Assembly (NCBI GenBank): GCA_022225965.2
Contig: JAKJXP020000044.1
Coordinates: 186,001-250,000 of the forward strand
Direction: 5' to 3'
Source of the DNA: Diatrype stigma
Lineage: Eukaryota; Ascomycota; Sordariomycetes; Xylariales; Diatrypaceae
Length of the DNA stretch: 64,000 bases
Shown here in pieces: positions 10,932 to 23,453 of the stretch. Position numbers and translations under genes: made by a program. The notes below the pieces were generated by a model that saw only the letters and a program-made list of their open reading frames with translations, was not told the DNA's origin and made no database searches. Numbering within the stretch: position 1 is the first letter of the stretch; each line of letters opens with the position of its first letter.

Positions 10932-13900
10932 TACCGACAAGGTAGGACCGGTTGACATCCGGGATGAGGATTTAGGACTCGAAGACCTACCGAGTCACTA
11001 TACCTATGCCATTGCCTATGCGAACACCATTGCCCGAATGGCATGGAGACATAGACATGGAACATGGGGGATGTGCAGAGAGGATACCTATGGAGATAGG
11101 TACGTATCATGCTAGCTCCTGAGACTTCTTCAGGTGGTGAGCAAGTGAGAAACATCGACGAGTACCTACTGAGCAGGAATGTAGGTATGGAACTTCCTAT
11201 GTACAGCATGGCATTGTGGATGAACGAGTAAATGCGTAAATGCGGGCATGCAGTGAACGTAGGGGTGTAAGTAATGAGATGGGATCCCGTAACATGGGCC
11301 ATTAGCTGGCTGAGCTGTATAGCTTCTTGTTTCTTGCTTACATAGTTAGGTACCCCAGCACCCTGTAGGTACGATGCAATGCAGGTTTGCAGGAAGTAGT
11401 CCCAAGCTGTCCTAAGTGTAAAAGCCACCGTTTGTTAGTTTCCACCAAGAAATCGGCGGAGAGAGGAGGGTCTCGTGGGTCCGGACAGAGGAGTCATAGC
11501 CGTCAGGGTATTATGCATGCACGCAAGTAGGTAGGCACTAGATTGGAAATGGTACTACTAGACAGAAAAAGAAAAGAGGGAAAACCCGAGAGAGAATGGG
11601 CCGAAAATAATAAGAAAAAAGAATGGTTTACCTAACTCAACCGAGCCGATCGCAGGGCTGATGGCAATGCAAGGTAAGACCGAAGAGTTCGTAGCGTCGA
11701 GCAACACGCTAGGTAGGTGTTGTACTTGCTAGGTAGGTAGGCTTTGGGTAGTGTAGGTACATCATACGTGTATGTAGGTATGTATGTACTACGTAGTATA
11801 TCCAGTCTATATGTAGTAGCAACGGGGTCTGCTTCCCACAGTGATACCCGATACCCGATATAGCATGGTACCTAGGTATCGATGCCACGGTATTTTACAA
11901 CACGGGATTGTATGCGGGTTAGTTAGTTACCAACAGTAGTTTAAGGTTGGCTTGCCAAACGCTGCCTGGCAGCCTGGGTACGTTCGTACCTACGCAGCCA
12001 GCATCCTGGGCAGCTCCGTTCCCTGGGTAAGCCTCTACGAGCACTAGTGTTAGTGCCCTTAGTTAGCCCTTCAATGTTGCGCTGCAGTCCTAATCGGAAT
12101 CTAACTACTAGGTACATGTAACCACCTATAGTAGTAAGGGAGTAAACCAGCCAATGCCCTGGTCTCACAACTGCCTCTCATTCCGGCGGTGACGGTATTC
12201 TAGGATTGTGCTGTTATAATACGTACAATACCAAAGGGTGCACGATATATGCTCATATTACCATACGAGAAACCCATTAACAGTCGAACAGCTTATCATA
12301 ATTATATGCACCGTGACGAGAACCGCTCTTAACCGTGTGTTCTATATTTATATTAGTGTCATAGAATTACATACGTAGGTAAGAACCTTGGGAGGCATGC
12401 AGTGATCGCCGAAACGAATCTGGACTTACATGTATCCCGTTATGTTTCGGTCGGGTTCATCAGATATCTGCAGAGCATTTCCGCCCTTGATACTATTAGG
12501 TGATGTAGGAGGGGTTGCCAGAGAGGACTCCAAGGCAAGCCATGCCGTAAACTTGCCTACATCTTGCATGCATGCACGTCGGTAGGTACCTAGGCATAGG
12601 TATAGTGTAGTTCGCCTGAAACGGGGCAGTAGGAGCAAACAGTGATAGCAGAGTTGCTGCTATAGCAGGATACAAAAGTACCCAACATAGGTACGACGAC
12701 CCAAGAGCGTTGCAGTGCAGCTTCCCGCGCCGTAGACTCACTTATAGGTAGATAGGTAGGGCATACAAGACATGCAAAACGGCCCCCGAACGCTGTTGGT
12801 AATTCCAGGTCGGGTTTAATGCTGCTAGTTTGATCGTCCTTGCCTTACATGTCCGACTCCTACCTAGCCGTTGCCACTCGGAGCTCTTGACTGACCCCGC
12901 GGTAACGACCGCACCATCGCCGTTAACTAGAGCTCCGAACAGCCGCCATAAGTCCGGGTTACCCGTCGTCGTCGGAAACTAACTAGCTCCGACTGTGGTA
13001 ATGCGTCACCAAGCTATTTTTACCAGGCAAAGAAACGATGGGCATCACTGGACTGTTCTATGCAGTTATGACAGTCTGATATCATGTGAAGTGTACGTAC
13101 CTACATGTAGGCACATGAGTACCAAGATGGAATTAGAGTAGTTACTGCCGGGATGATAGCAGCTATGTCCAAATTGCCAAGTACCTCCAAGACGCTTTTA
13201 GAAATTCGGCCCCCACGCCCAAAACAGCAAATCCATGCAGGTGGTGATCCACGGAGGCCTTGCTCTAACCAACAATCCTCTAGGTACATGGGTGAACATG
13301 AACAGCATGGTCAGTAGGATTAACCGTCGGGTTTAAGGGACCATCCAAGGCAGATAGCCAGGCCAATACCTTTGCAAGATCACTATACTCCTAGCTAAGT
13401 AGGCAGATGGACGAGCCCATGGGCGGCGCATATGTGACGGCGGGGCCCGCGGGTGCCAAGTTGCAGAATAAGCTGCCGCTGTGGCTTGCAGTTCACCTTA
13501 AGCCACCTATGTAGGTGAGTGCATAGGTAACTACATGGGTACTCAGCAGATGATGCCACGCCATTCTCCATCAAGTTCTAGAAGCTTACTTCGCAAGAGC
13601 TCCTAGTCGGTTCGCATGCTATATTGCCCAAACAGGTTAATGTGAGGGCGCCTGCCAGGCCCGCCTCATCGTCTGCCCATCTCTGGTTTCGTAGGGCTGG
13701 TTTGACGCACGGTAAGCCGATCGATGGGATACACAGCATGATCGGATTGGTGGTCATACGGCTGGCTGGCGGTACGATTCCATTCTACTGAAGTAAGAAA
13801 TGTCAGAGATATCAGAAATCTGTCTCGATAGAAGCCTGCTGTAGATTTGCCTGGATATGTCTATATAGTCTGGGTCATTGTGAAACACATGCGACTGAAG

Positions 13901-16171
13901 AAACAACATGTCGCACAATCGTATCTGAAAATACCTAGTCTAGGTATTCCATCTCAGGGAAGAAGAGATAGTATACCTTGATGAAGCAGATTAACAAAAA
14001 CTCCGTTCAATACAAACTACATACACACTTACAAAGCCATGACTTAAGATACCTGGACTATATGAAGCTATGTCAGTTGGCCGATGTACACGTAAAATCG
14101 ATGGCCGCACTTGGTACCAAAGCAGTCCAACTGGCATACAGGCTGACAGGGTAACAGGATGCAGGTCTTCCGCCGGTAACTACCAATCGTGAACTGTCTA
14201 GATACGCAAAGCTCCACGATCTCTATCTACCCTGGCAGCCCTGGGTTGTGTAGCTTGGTGACCCATGCAGGTATGTACCTAGCAGCTAAACATAGCTGCT
14301 CTGAATGTAAGCCAAAGTTATATGGACGATTGGTTGCCTCCCGTATACTAGAGTAAGATAATCTCTATAAGGGCTCCAATAATGAAGAACCGATTCACGT
14401 ATACCAAGGCTTCAAGAGTCATAATGGTTCGTAACCTTGCCAACTAGATCTCCCTATAGCCAGGCCAGAGGGATCATATGCATAGCGAAGCGTTTATCAT
14501 CCACGATAATCATCGACCGACCACAGCTGACTTCTGAAAAGATACCTCGGCAATGCAAGTGGTGTTGTACGATGCAATGCGCCTAGTTCATTTGGTAGTG
14601 GCTGGTAGTGTGTGTGCGCGCCTCCACCACCTTGCATGCACATATAGCCCGTACCTGCAGTATGTCTCAGGGCATCAAAACCCGGGTTGACTTTTGATTC
14701 GGCTTTTGGGTTTACAATGATCGACGACAGGCTAGGTATAATGCCGTTCCCAGAGAACCGGGCCCATCTCATCAGGACCCTCCCCGGTCCTGCTCCTATT
14801 AGTATAGTTGGTACACTAGATTGATGCCCCTTGTCAAGCCATGGTACAATACAATATGACTTGCAGATACGTAGTACGTGCGACAAGATGCTGCGAATAT
14901 CCAAACTGCTGCACACAAGCACAAACGTAGTTAGATATCTACAGTGCTAAGTGAGTAACTGAGGCCGTTACCCTTAACTATATTTCCCGAGTTAATCATT
15001 GGCCTACGGAATAGGCCCACCCATGCCCGCTAACTGGCAAGAGTCGCGTGGCTCTTCTGTTCATACATACTGACAAATCCCCCTCCGCTTCTTCCAATTT
15101 TAGAACGCCAATACATATCGGGGTAAGTGTTATTAACTGTTATTAACTATGTCATTCATACTAGGTAGGTAGGTATAAAGCAGCATAAAGACATACGGCT
15201 ATGTAACATATATCCCGAGGTTCTAGATGAACTTTCACAAGTCGGAATAAAGATGAACGAAGCTAAATAATAACATAAACATCATTAAAAACCAAGGTAA
15301 TCAGGTAACGACTGCTAGAAGCGCAGTTGGTTCGCCAAACTGTTTAGTTCCCACCCCCTGTTATAGGTACCAAAGATACCTACGGCACTTGCTAGTTCTG
15401 AGGTGTGTGTGTATTGTAGGTATGATACATACATACATGCGACTATACCCACGTTACCCCTACCGGGTACTGATTCCTACCATACTACGTAGAACTTGGT
15501 GTTGCAAGTATATGGGTCGCGATTATATATAGCCGCTATCTTAATAATTAAGCAATTGCTTCAAGGTTGCTTGTTCGTGTTTGTCATCGATATATTAATC
15601 AGCAGCAGCACGTCACTGCGAGAGAATAGGAGACCAAACCAACTACCAGCGACCAACCTACCTGCATACACACATATGTAGCTACTACCCGCGCAATTTA
15701 GGCAGCATATCCCCGAGGAATTTGTCATGCTTGGCCGGCATCAATCAGCGATTGCTGCTATGCTCATGTAGGATGCAGATAGGACTCGTGCTTTCATGCT
15801 CTCGGTGCATACCGACGTAGATAGTGGGTTAAGTCCTTAACTTACTATCCATGGATGATCTTAACACTCGGGATGACTCCATGCTCCCCTAAGCTCTCCC
15901 CACTAAATAGTATAGATGGGGAGGATTCTGGAGATCTGAAATCTGCCTCGTAGGCATGGGCGCTAGTAGAGGCTGTCAGCCTTGCCGGGAAGCTCCACTG
16001 GCCTAGCAACAGCGCTTGTGACGCCATTGTCGACAACTACTATGGGGTCGAGGGCTGGTGGAGATTCGGGGCATGTATGTACTGTATGTATGTACGTACA
16101 AGGTGCGCAGGGCCTCGCAACGGGCCCAATCGCTTCCTTCCACAGCTGCCAGCCCCAGCCGGGAAGCCTTT

Positions 16172-16191
16172 GAAACGAAACGAAACGAAAC
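16172..16191 (+). repeat. (GAAAC)4 microsatellite
   Basis: Four perfect GAAAC pentamers. A related A-rich tract (ACAAAACGAAACAAAAC) follows about 80 bp downstream. Confidence 0.9.
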
Positions 16192-16514
16192 GGTTTTCCT
16201 GCGTGCCTGCTCCGCTGCCGTGCTGCGCTCCGCTGCACTGGCCGCAGCCGGAGGAAACATTACAAAACGAAACAAAACAAAAACAAAAAATGCTTGCTTG
16301 CTGCGCCTCGTGTGGCTCCATTGATACTAACTAAACTTAGTCCAACTAGTCTAAGTAATACTTCGTACGGAGCGCAAAACAAACCGCTGAATATACCAGA
16401 CAAACCCGTCTCTCACTATAGCGACCACCAACAACTACCGCATGTACAATACATACTGCCTACTGCGTGCTTGCACTGACTGCATACATGCCGGCGCAGA
16501 ATGCCACAGAACAG

Positions 16515-16538
16515 CACCAGTGCACCAGTGCACCAGTG
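16515..16538 (+). repeat. (CACCAGTG)3 tandem repeat
   Basis: Three perfect octamers in direct tandem, read straight from the sequence. Confidence 0.9.
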
Positions 16539-17666
16539 GGCATGCAAGGAATACAGTGACCTCGGGATCTGGTTCATGCTGGAGGGAAAGGGTTGACCCG
16601 CTGCCCGAGTGGTTACTAACGAGCCTTAATTCTCACGTTCAACTCCACCGACCATCCAGTACCTACCCGAGAAGGCCCCTCTGCCCCTCACGGCCCCAAC
16701 GGCGTCGCCGGCGGACACCTTAACAATTATCAGCGCCGGTAGACTCGGGACCCGTTCCGAGGAGTCATACTCATCACACTCATCATACTATACGTACCGC
16801 TGGCAGGCACGCGGTCCTCGAGATTTTTTGCAGCAATCACATCATCGCTTATCTTGTAATATCTTGACAGCCACAGATGTGTCTTACGTCGGCTTGGCAT
16901 GGAAGAGTTTAGAATGGTTCTCACAACTCAGAACTGAACGATTATACGATTTGAGTCATTATAGCTAGGTAGAGGTAAGTAGGTAAGTATGCAGGCGGAC
17001 GTAAGTTTTCAACATCCCACCGCTTCGTATCGTACCTACCAAAATGACATGGTGATGGTGGCTGGTAGGTAATACCTATAGGTACGATACAAGGCTTGGC
17101 TGGTCGTAGGAATAACTAGTCCCTACTATACTGAGGCTTAGCAGCATGTTATCAGGCATTCGATTCCACTCCGTACTACGTAGTATACCCGATAGTGGGG
17201 CGGGAGTTCAGCCACCGCATGGCTCTTATGTAATTAATCGGTCAATCACTACAACGTAGCAGGAGCCTCAAACCCAAGCCGCTTGACTCGCTTCATGGAC
17301 CATACCGTTTCATCTCTAGGTACGAAGTATCGTGCATAAGTCTCCGATCCTTGTTCGACGGGTCGTAGATTCGTTCAATCAGAAGGGAGCATTATGACGG
17401 TATGTCTCTGGTACATGGTTAGTTAGACCCGCGGCTGGTTTGGTCTTGTATTCATCAGACGGCACGGCCAATGGTGCGGTGCTATTCACTAGGTAGTTCA
17501 AAGTTGCACGATCTGTCCGATGGTGAAAGATCCAAAGGCTCCATCCGGACATATCTCACCACATACATAGCTACGCTTCACCGTTGTTCATCGTGGGGCT
17601 TCTCGTTAACTGTGCCGTAGATGATCGGTAAAGATCGTGAGCATTTGGCTTCCCGGTTGCCAGGCT

Positions 17667-17815
<149 letters not shown>

Positions 17816-20061
17816 GATCAGCTGGACCAGGTTCAGGATGAACAGAGATCTTTACACCCCCCTCCCCCCCCCCTCTCCCACTCAGAGACAAATATACCCG
17901 GGTCGTGGCAGATAACCGGATGCTCGAAGCTGAACCAAATCCGAAATCCGACCCCTTAGCTATGCCAAGGGCCCGGGGGTGGTCCCGCTTTCCGAAGCTC
18001 TACTTTGCCTGGACATCCAATATCTGTTGCTACAGAACGTCTCCCCTCCCCCGGCTCCCGGTATGGCTCACGTACCCAGGCAATAGTGCGGTACCGTCTC
18101 GAAGGAAGAGGGCTCCCGCTCCGCTCCGGCTCCTCAGTGCTGGCTAGCGTCATGTCAGCAAGCCCTCCATCCCCGTGCTAGCAAAACTCCGTGGAGAGAG
18201 GTCCCGCGCAAGCGCGAGATGTCGTGTGACGACAGGGGAAGATCCCTCCTATGAGATTCAACTTCATGGCACCTCGTTCTTAGCCCCAGACGAAGTCCCG
18301 CCAGGTTGCGATAGGGACCTCCAGTAGTGTGGACTTATTCGCGTGTCCGTATAATGGCCCCGTCCATATGGGCCCCCTTCCTTGTTCGGGTCTCAAGTTA
18401 AGCTTCCTTGGCTGCCATGTGCCAAATTCGCCCGAATAGTCTCCACCCGTGTAAATTACTACTACCTCCAGTTCTGGCTTCGTCGGCCAGAGGCTTCGTT
18501 ATCGTCATGATCGTCTCTCTGCATAGCGTCGTCGCTATCTGTGATACCCCCCGTAGCACGATCTTCATTGTCTCTGCCCAAAGACCAGATTCGGCCCGCT
18601 TACCTTGGGAAGGGGATTTTGCCAGTACATGTATGACGTCCTGCAAGTCCTCTTCAGAGAAGTTAACGTGCCACTATCGAAGACTCGCCCTACCTCGCCT
18701 CGGGCTGGCTTAAGACGAAAAGAAGCAGGAAATAAATAAATGGGACGGGCAGATATGAAATCCTCACTCGTGGATACTATCCTATAATCCATCCATTATC
18801 AAAGTTTCTGATATCGCTCTCATGGTCTTCCCGTAGTCTCTGTATTCATTGCCCCTTCAATTAGCTATAAGGAATAATCAATCATTCAAAATATGCCATA
18901 TCAGGACGCCACTTTTTATGTCAAAGAAAGTCCTTATGACGGTTCTACAGCTATGCCCGTATAGCTAACGACCTAATCATTATTCATACGATCTACACCA
19001 TATGACGACACGAGGTGGTGGTTAGGTCGTGTTCGGGTAGTCCTAGCATTGCTTGCCTACATGTAATTAGTCAGTAGGGAAGAGATCATCGCCTTCGGGC
19101 ATCCATGGTGCCAGTGACTAAACCTCTCGGCACAAGCGATGGCCATCTCCTCGAACTTGTTTGGGAAAGCTTGTTAGACGTACGTTCCCCTAGAGCCCTG
19201 AAGTTTGGCTGAAATACCATGAACGAGGATCAGCCTAGGTGCGTGACAGATTCGCCGGAGGACTAAGTGCCAAACAGGTTCAAATACATATTTTGTTTTG
19301 TTTCTTGTTGTTACAATCTATGTATATATCCTGATAGTCTACAAGCTGGCTGACTTGTAGATTCTAGCCAGATGGCTCAGTGGATAGATAGGTAGCTGGC
19401 ATATGACCGTCAGTCACACTTGTTACTATTCTTTCTTTAATTCTTGCTGTAGCCGACTGAAAGTTTCCACTGGGGTTTCAGGGGATTTGTCTCTTAACGC
19501 GAGAAACATTTCACAGAACTACATAACACGATGGGTAAACATCTACCTATTTGACATAGCAAACCTGAGCTCGTTAATTCACCATAGTTCTGGTGGCAGA
19601 CTACACCTGCCGCGTTGTAGATTTCATCATTGTTTCCTATTAACTATCTAAGACGGTTGTTTGAGTCTAGCACGTCTCCTCCTTGACTCCGTGTAGACGT
19701 AGTAGGGTTCTCGGCCGCCTTATGGAATCCCTCGCTCGAGAAAAGGGGGAGAGCAAAGGGCAGAAGCGTGGAAGAACGAACAAAACAAAAACACCATGTA
19801 CTGATTCCTGGACGCCTCCGAATTCACGTAGTATCATTCCTTATTGCGGGGATCCCGGCAGAGCTCAGCGGCCTTAGTTGTGTACGTTGCGGGTTCTATA
19901 CATGACCAGTAACATACGGCATGCTTTCTTGGCAAAAGCACCTCCCATAGCCCTCCGAAGGATTCGTTTTGCTCTTGTTGGTCGACGAGTAGATTGATAG
20001 ATGGATAGATGGCCCATATCGCCTAGTGGGTTTTAGACCTAGCACCAACGCGTTCGGCACC

Positions 20062-21288
20062 CTACCGCTTCTTGACATTGGGTCTGGGCTTGCACTCTTC
20101 GCCTTGGATGGGATGGAGCATGACTTTGTTCGGGAGCTGGGGGTTGTTGCCCATGAAACCCTTGGCCCAGTCGTAACCGACGGCGTAGGCGAAGATGTTG
20201 CCACTGCTGCTAAACGTCGTAGCTGTGATGCTACCGCCGACAGTCGGGTAGCCCTTGAGTCGATGCTTAGCGTCCTTATCCCAAAAATGGAAGGTGCCGT
20301 CGCTGCCGGCTGTACTGAAGGTGCCGTGCTGAGGGTGAAACGAGATGTCGTTGACGGCGTAGACCTGGGTAGTGTTTCCCGAAGGGGGGTCTCGGTGGCA
20401 CTTGAAGGAGAAGTTGGAGCTATTCAGTTCAACGTTAGCAAGGGCAAAGAACCGGCAAGGCGGAGGGCGGTGAGATGGCAACGTACCCGGCATCTTTATC
20501 CTCGACATATTGGATGGCACAGCGTCCCTCGATACTACCGATCGCAAAGCCAGAAGAGTCGGTAAAGCAGCTCACTACTCGCGTTTGCCACTTCAGAGGG
20601 CTTTGCAGGGTCTTGTAGAACTTCATAGGCTCGGCTAGGTTGACGACGTTGATGTAACGATCGGCAGTGCCGACAACGAGCAGGCTGTTTCGGACATCCA
20701 TAGTGTAAACACGCTCCTGACACGTTACGGCGCCGACCGGAGCGCTTGATCTCAGATCCCAGTACTTGATGGTCTTGTCCCATGAGCCGGTCACCAGCAT
20801 CGGACCGCTCGAATTGGGCAACTCGAAGAACTTGGCGACCTTGATGGTCTGATCGTGGGCGGCTACTTGGGCGGTCTGTCCTGTCGTCAAGTCGCAAACC
20901 TTGGCCATTTTGTCGGCACCGGCTGAGACGATCTTGTTGCCATCCTGTGAAGTAGCTAGTTAGAAGCTGGTGTTATGTGGTGATGGATGGGTAGGTAGTT
21001 GTAATCCATCTCGTATCGCATCGTCCCGCTTACCTTGGACCAATCGACGCTCAGAACCGGCGCATCGTGCTCGTAGAGGTGCTTTCCTTCGCTCTGACCG
21101 CTGGGGGAGATTTCGTAGATGCGGACCTTCTTGTCCCAGCTCGATACGGCTAAGAAGTCTCTCTGGCTGGAAAAGGCGATGTCTGAGACGGTGTCTTCGG
21201 GGGGGTTCGAGATGGCGACGTCTTTCGCCAGATCGCCCACAGTATTACTGGTAGAGGCGGCAGAGCTGCTGCCAAAGAGACCCGACAT
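20062..21288 (-). CDS. RAE1: mRNA export factor / nucleoporin, WD40 protein Rae1 (Gle2)
   Basis: Exons on the minus strand are 21288-21034, 20944-20487 and 20419-20062, giving 356 aa, the normal size for Rae1/Gle2. Intron 1 (20945-21033, GTAAGC..CACAG) joins SVDWSK to DGNKIVSAG. Intron 2 (20420-20486, GTACGT..AATAG) joins YVEDKDAG to SNFSFKCHR. The protein is a seven-blade WD40 propeller: a short Gly/Ser N-terminus, then blades with DIAFSSQRDFLAVSSWDKK, MLVTGSWDKTIKYWDLR and HGTFSTAGSDGTFHFWDK. The conserved EGRCAIQYVED, FKCHR and VYAVNDISFHP segments are Rae1 hallmarks. In yeasts and animals Rae1 binds the GLEBS motif of Nup98-type nucleoporins and acts in mRNA export and spindle assembly. 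The long 5' region (21289-23453) separates it from the next gene. Confidence 0.95.
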
Positions 21289-23453
21289 GGTGTCGGTTCA
21301 CGGGTCGGTGGTGTTGGTTGGAGGTTGGAGGTCGGAGGGAGGATCAATCACGGTAGAAAAGTGCTTCACGCGGCTGAAATGGGAAGACAAGCTAAAAGCC
21401 ACGCATGACTTCTGCTTCCAATGCCACGGCGAGTTGGAAGAAGCCCAGTAACTTCCGTATCTTAATCAAAAGGTTTCTGAGTTTCTTTCGATCGCAAGCC
21501 AAGTCGAAGTTGTGAGAAGTAGCTTCGAGGATGGTTGACCGATACAAAGAACCTTGTCGCCTGGAATTTCTTGTAAGTTGACGCTATTAAAGCTACAGGT
21601 ACCTGAATAACCAGAGCGCCAGAGCGCCAGAGCGCGTACAGGCGAAGAACCTAAGGCATGTAACTGCCTACCCACAATACGTAGCCGCTACTGGTTCGTA
21701 CTCCACACCTGGGCTTATCCAATCAAGCTACAGAAGAGACGATTAGATTGAGCTGGATAGTCCCACTTTAATTATTTTTCAGTCGGAGCTTATAAAAAAG
21801 CGTTGAACCTCCAATCTCTTCTACTTTTTCCTCTTTCTCCCACAACCCCCTCGCCCAAAAAATCGCAGTCGAAGCTACACACAGAGACGTTTCCCTCTTC
21901 TCCGTCTTCAAACCGCGGTGCAATGGATTCGTCTCGCGCACTCACCCTGCGCACCAAAAAGTAAAATGCTTTGGGAGAAAGTCCCCGGACGTCCTGCGCC
22001 CTCTTCTCTTCGGAGTTGGGGGTTTTTGTGTCGGGAATGCGGAAACGCGCCGCCATAAAAGCACCGCGGCTTACTGGAACGTTGAGCTTCCTTGCGTCGT
22101 CTGTCTGTTCACCAATGTTCTTTAGGGAACAACCCCCCATCTGACCCCGTCGTTGCCGCGCTTTCTTTCATGAACGACATCTTTCTCCATATCCCCGCTC
22201 TCCCCGCTGGCTCGGAGTCTTGTGCCCCGTCCCGAGACCACCCATGGACGAAGATATGAGTCCGCGCTCGTGGTTCGGGGTTTCTGTGCCTATGTGGGTG
22301 TGAGTCGGGGGGTCGCGATCGATGATGGCTCGTCGGACGTTTCACTGGTGGGGGGTGGTGAAGGGGCGTGAAGGACGGCGCTTGGGCTTGTATCCTTTTA
22401 TTTCGTCGAGATCGATAGTTATGCGATTACCCTGGTCTCCCTCTCCGGGGGAAGGCCGGGGCAACTCGATGGGGCTTATTCTTGGTGCGAGGGGGTTCGT
22501 CATCTTTAGCATCCCTTTTTTTCTCTTGTCTTGCGTGACAGGCTTCGTCCCCGCCATGACTATACCGGGTTGTTTTTTTCAAACTCTGGGCTTCTTCAGG
22601 GAAGCTTTTCTCCCCCCTTTCCAACAACCTGTTTGTCATGACGATGGACGATGCTCTCAAGCTTACGAGAGAATGAGGGTTTGCTTGTGGGCATCCGAGG
22701 GATTACGAGTACCATGTTCAGGTGATGATACACAATATTAGAGTCAAGCACTGAGGCTTTTAGCCCGATGACGACCAAAATATGCGTTATGGTATCTGAT
22801 GAACACTTCATCTCTTTTATTGTCTTGCCGCTGTATCTTCTCACTGCCTCCCCAAATTCCAGTCCCTTCATATAGTTAGATCGTAGTTCATAATTGAGCA
22901 TCGGAAATCCTAGCCACTCTGAAAGATACCGCCACCAATAGACAAGGCATGTGTATGATACGAATACAAGTGAAATAAGCCAACTATAAATTTTCGAAGA
23001 TATATGCTAGTTGCACTGAGTAGGTACTCAGCAGACATGATTTCCGACCAGTGCCTATATATGTACCGAAAAACTCCTGCAACCAACCCGGACCTGAACA
23101 CCGGCTAAGAGAGATTCGGGGCCGACCCCTGAACGGGTTTATATATGAATAAACGCGAAGCACATGGGTGATGGTAATGATGAAGCTGGAGTGCTCACCC
23201 AGCCACAAGGGGGGCCGGACAACCCCTACGCCGCCAGAAACCATCCATATACGGTGGTAAGTATGCCATCCGTACCTTCACGCATGTGTGAGTAGGAGCG
23301 TGCATGTGCATGCGAGCACGTCCACACAGGGTCATAGTAAGCACCAAGCTCGCCACATCAAGCAGACATCCACCACACATCATCTAGCACCCACCACATA
23401 TCCCCTATCACCTATCTCCCTCATGATCACCAATATATTCGATCACAACACCA
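21289..23453. other. Intergenic, upstream of Rae1
   Basis: About 2.2 kb lies between the Rae1 start and the stop of the next minus-strand gene. It contains several CT/GA-rich tracts (minus-strand pyrimidines near 21800-22400) that fit a leader or promoter of Rae1. Frames here lack family signatures. Confidence 0.5.

Noticed and set aside
10607..11428. 273-codon minus-strand frame in the gene-poor region
   Set aside because: Composition is rich in Cys, His, Arg, Ser and Pro, it crosses a tandem repeat, has no domain or codon bias, and resembles a chance frame.
16580..16660. tRNA-like segment (TGCCCGAGTGG A-box, GTTCAACTC B-box-like)
   Set aside because: The T-arm and acceptor stems do not pair and the B-box is off-consensus; no cloverleaf can be drawn.
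18398..18690. Minus-strand frame beginning after a stop with NFSEEDLQDVIHVLAKSP
   Set aside because: Looks faintly protein-like and could be a gene remnant, but no family is recognised, no flanking exons are found, and it lies close to the doubtful gap.
19365..19440. TGGCTCAGTGG A-box-like word
   Set aside because: No B-box (GGTTCRANNCC) follows within tRNA distance.
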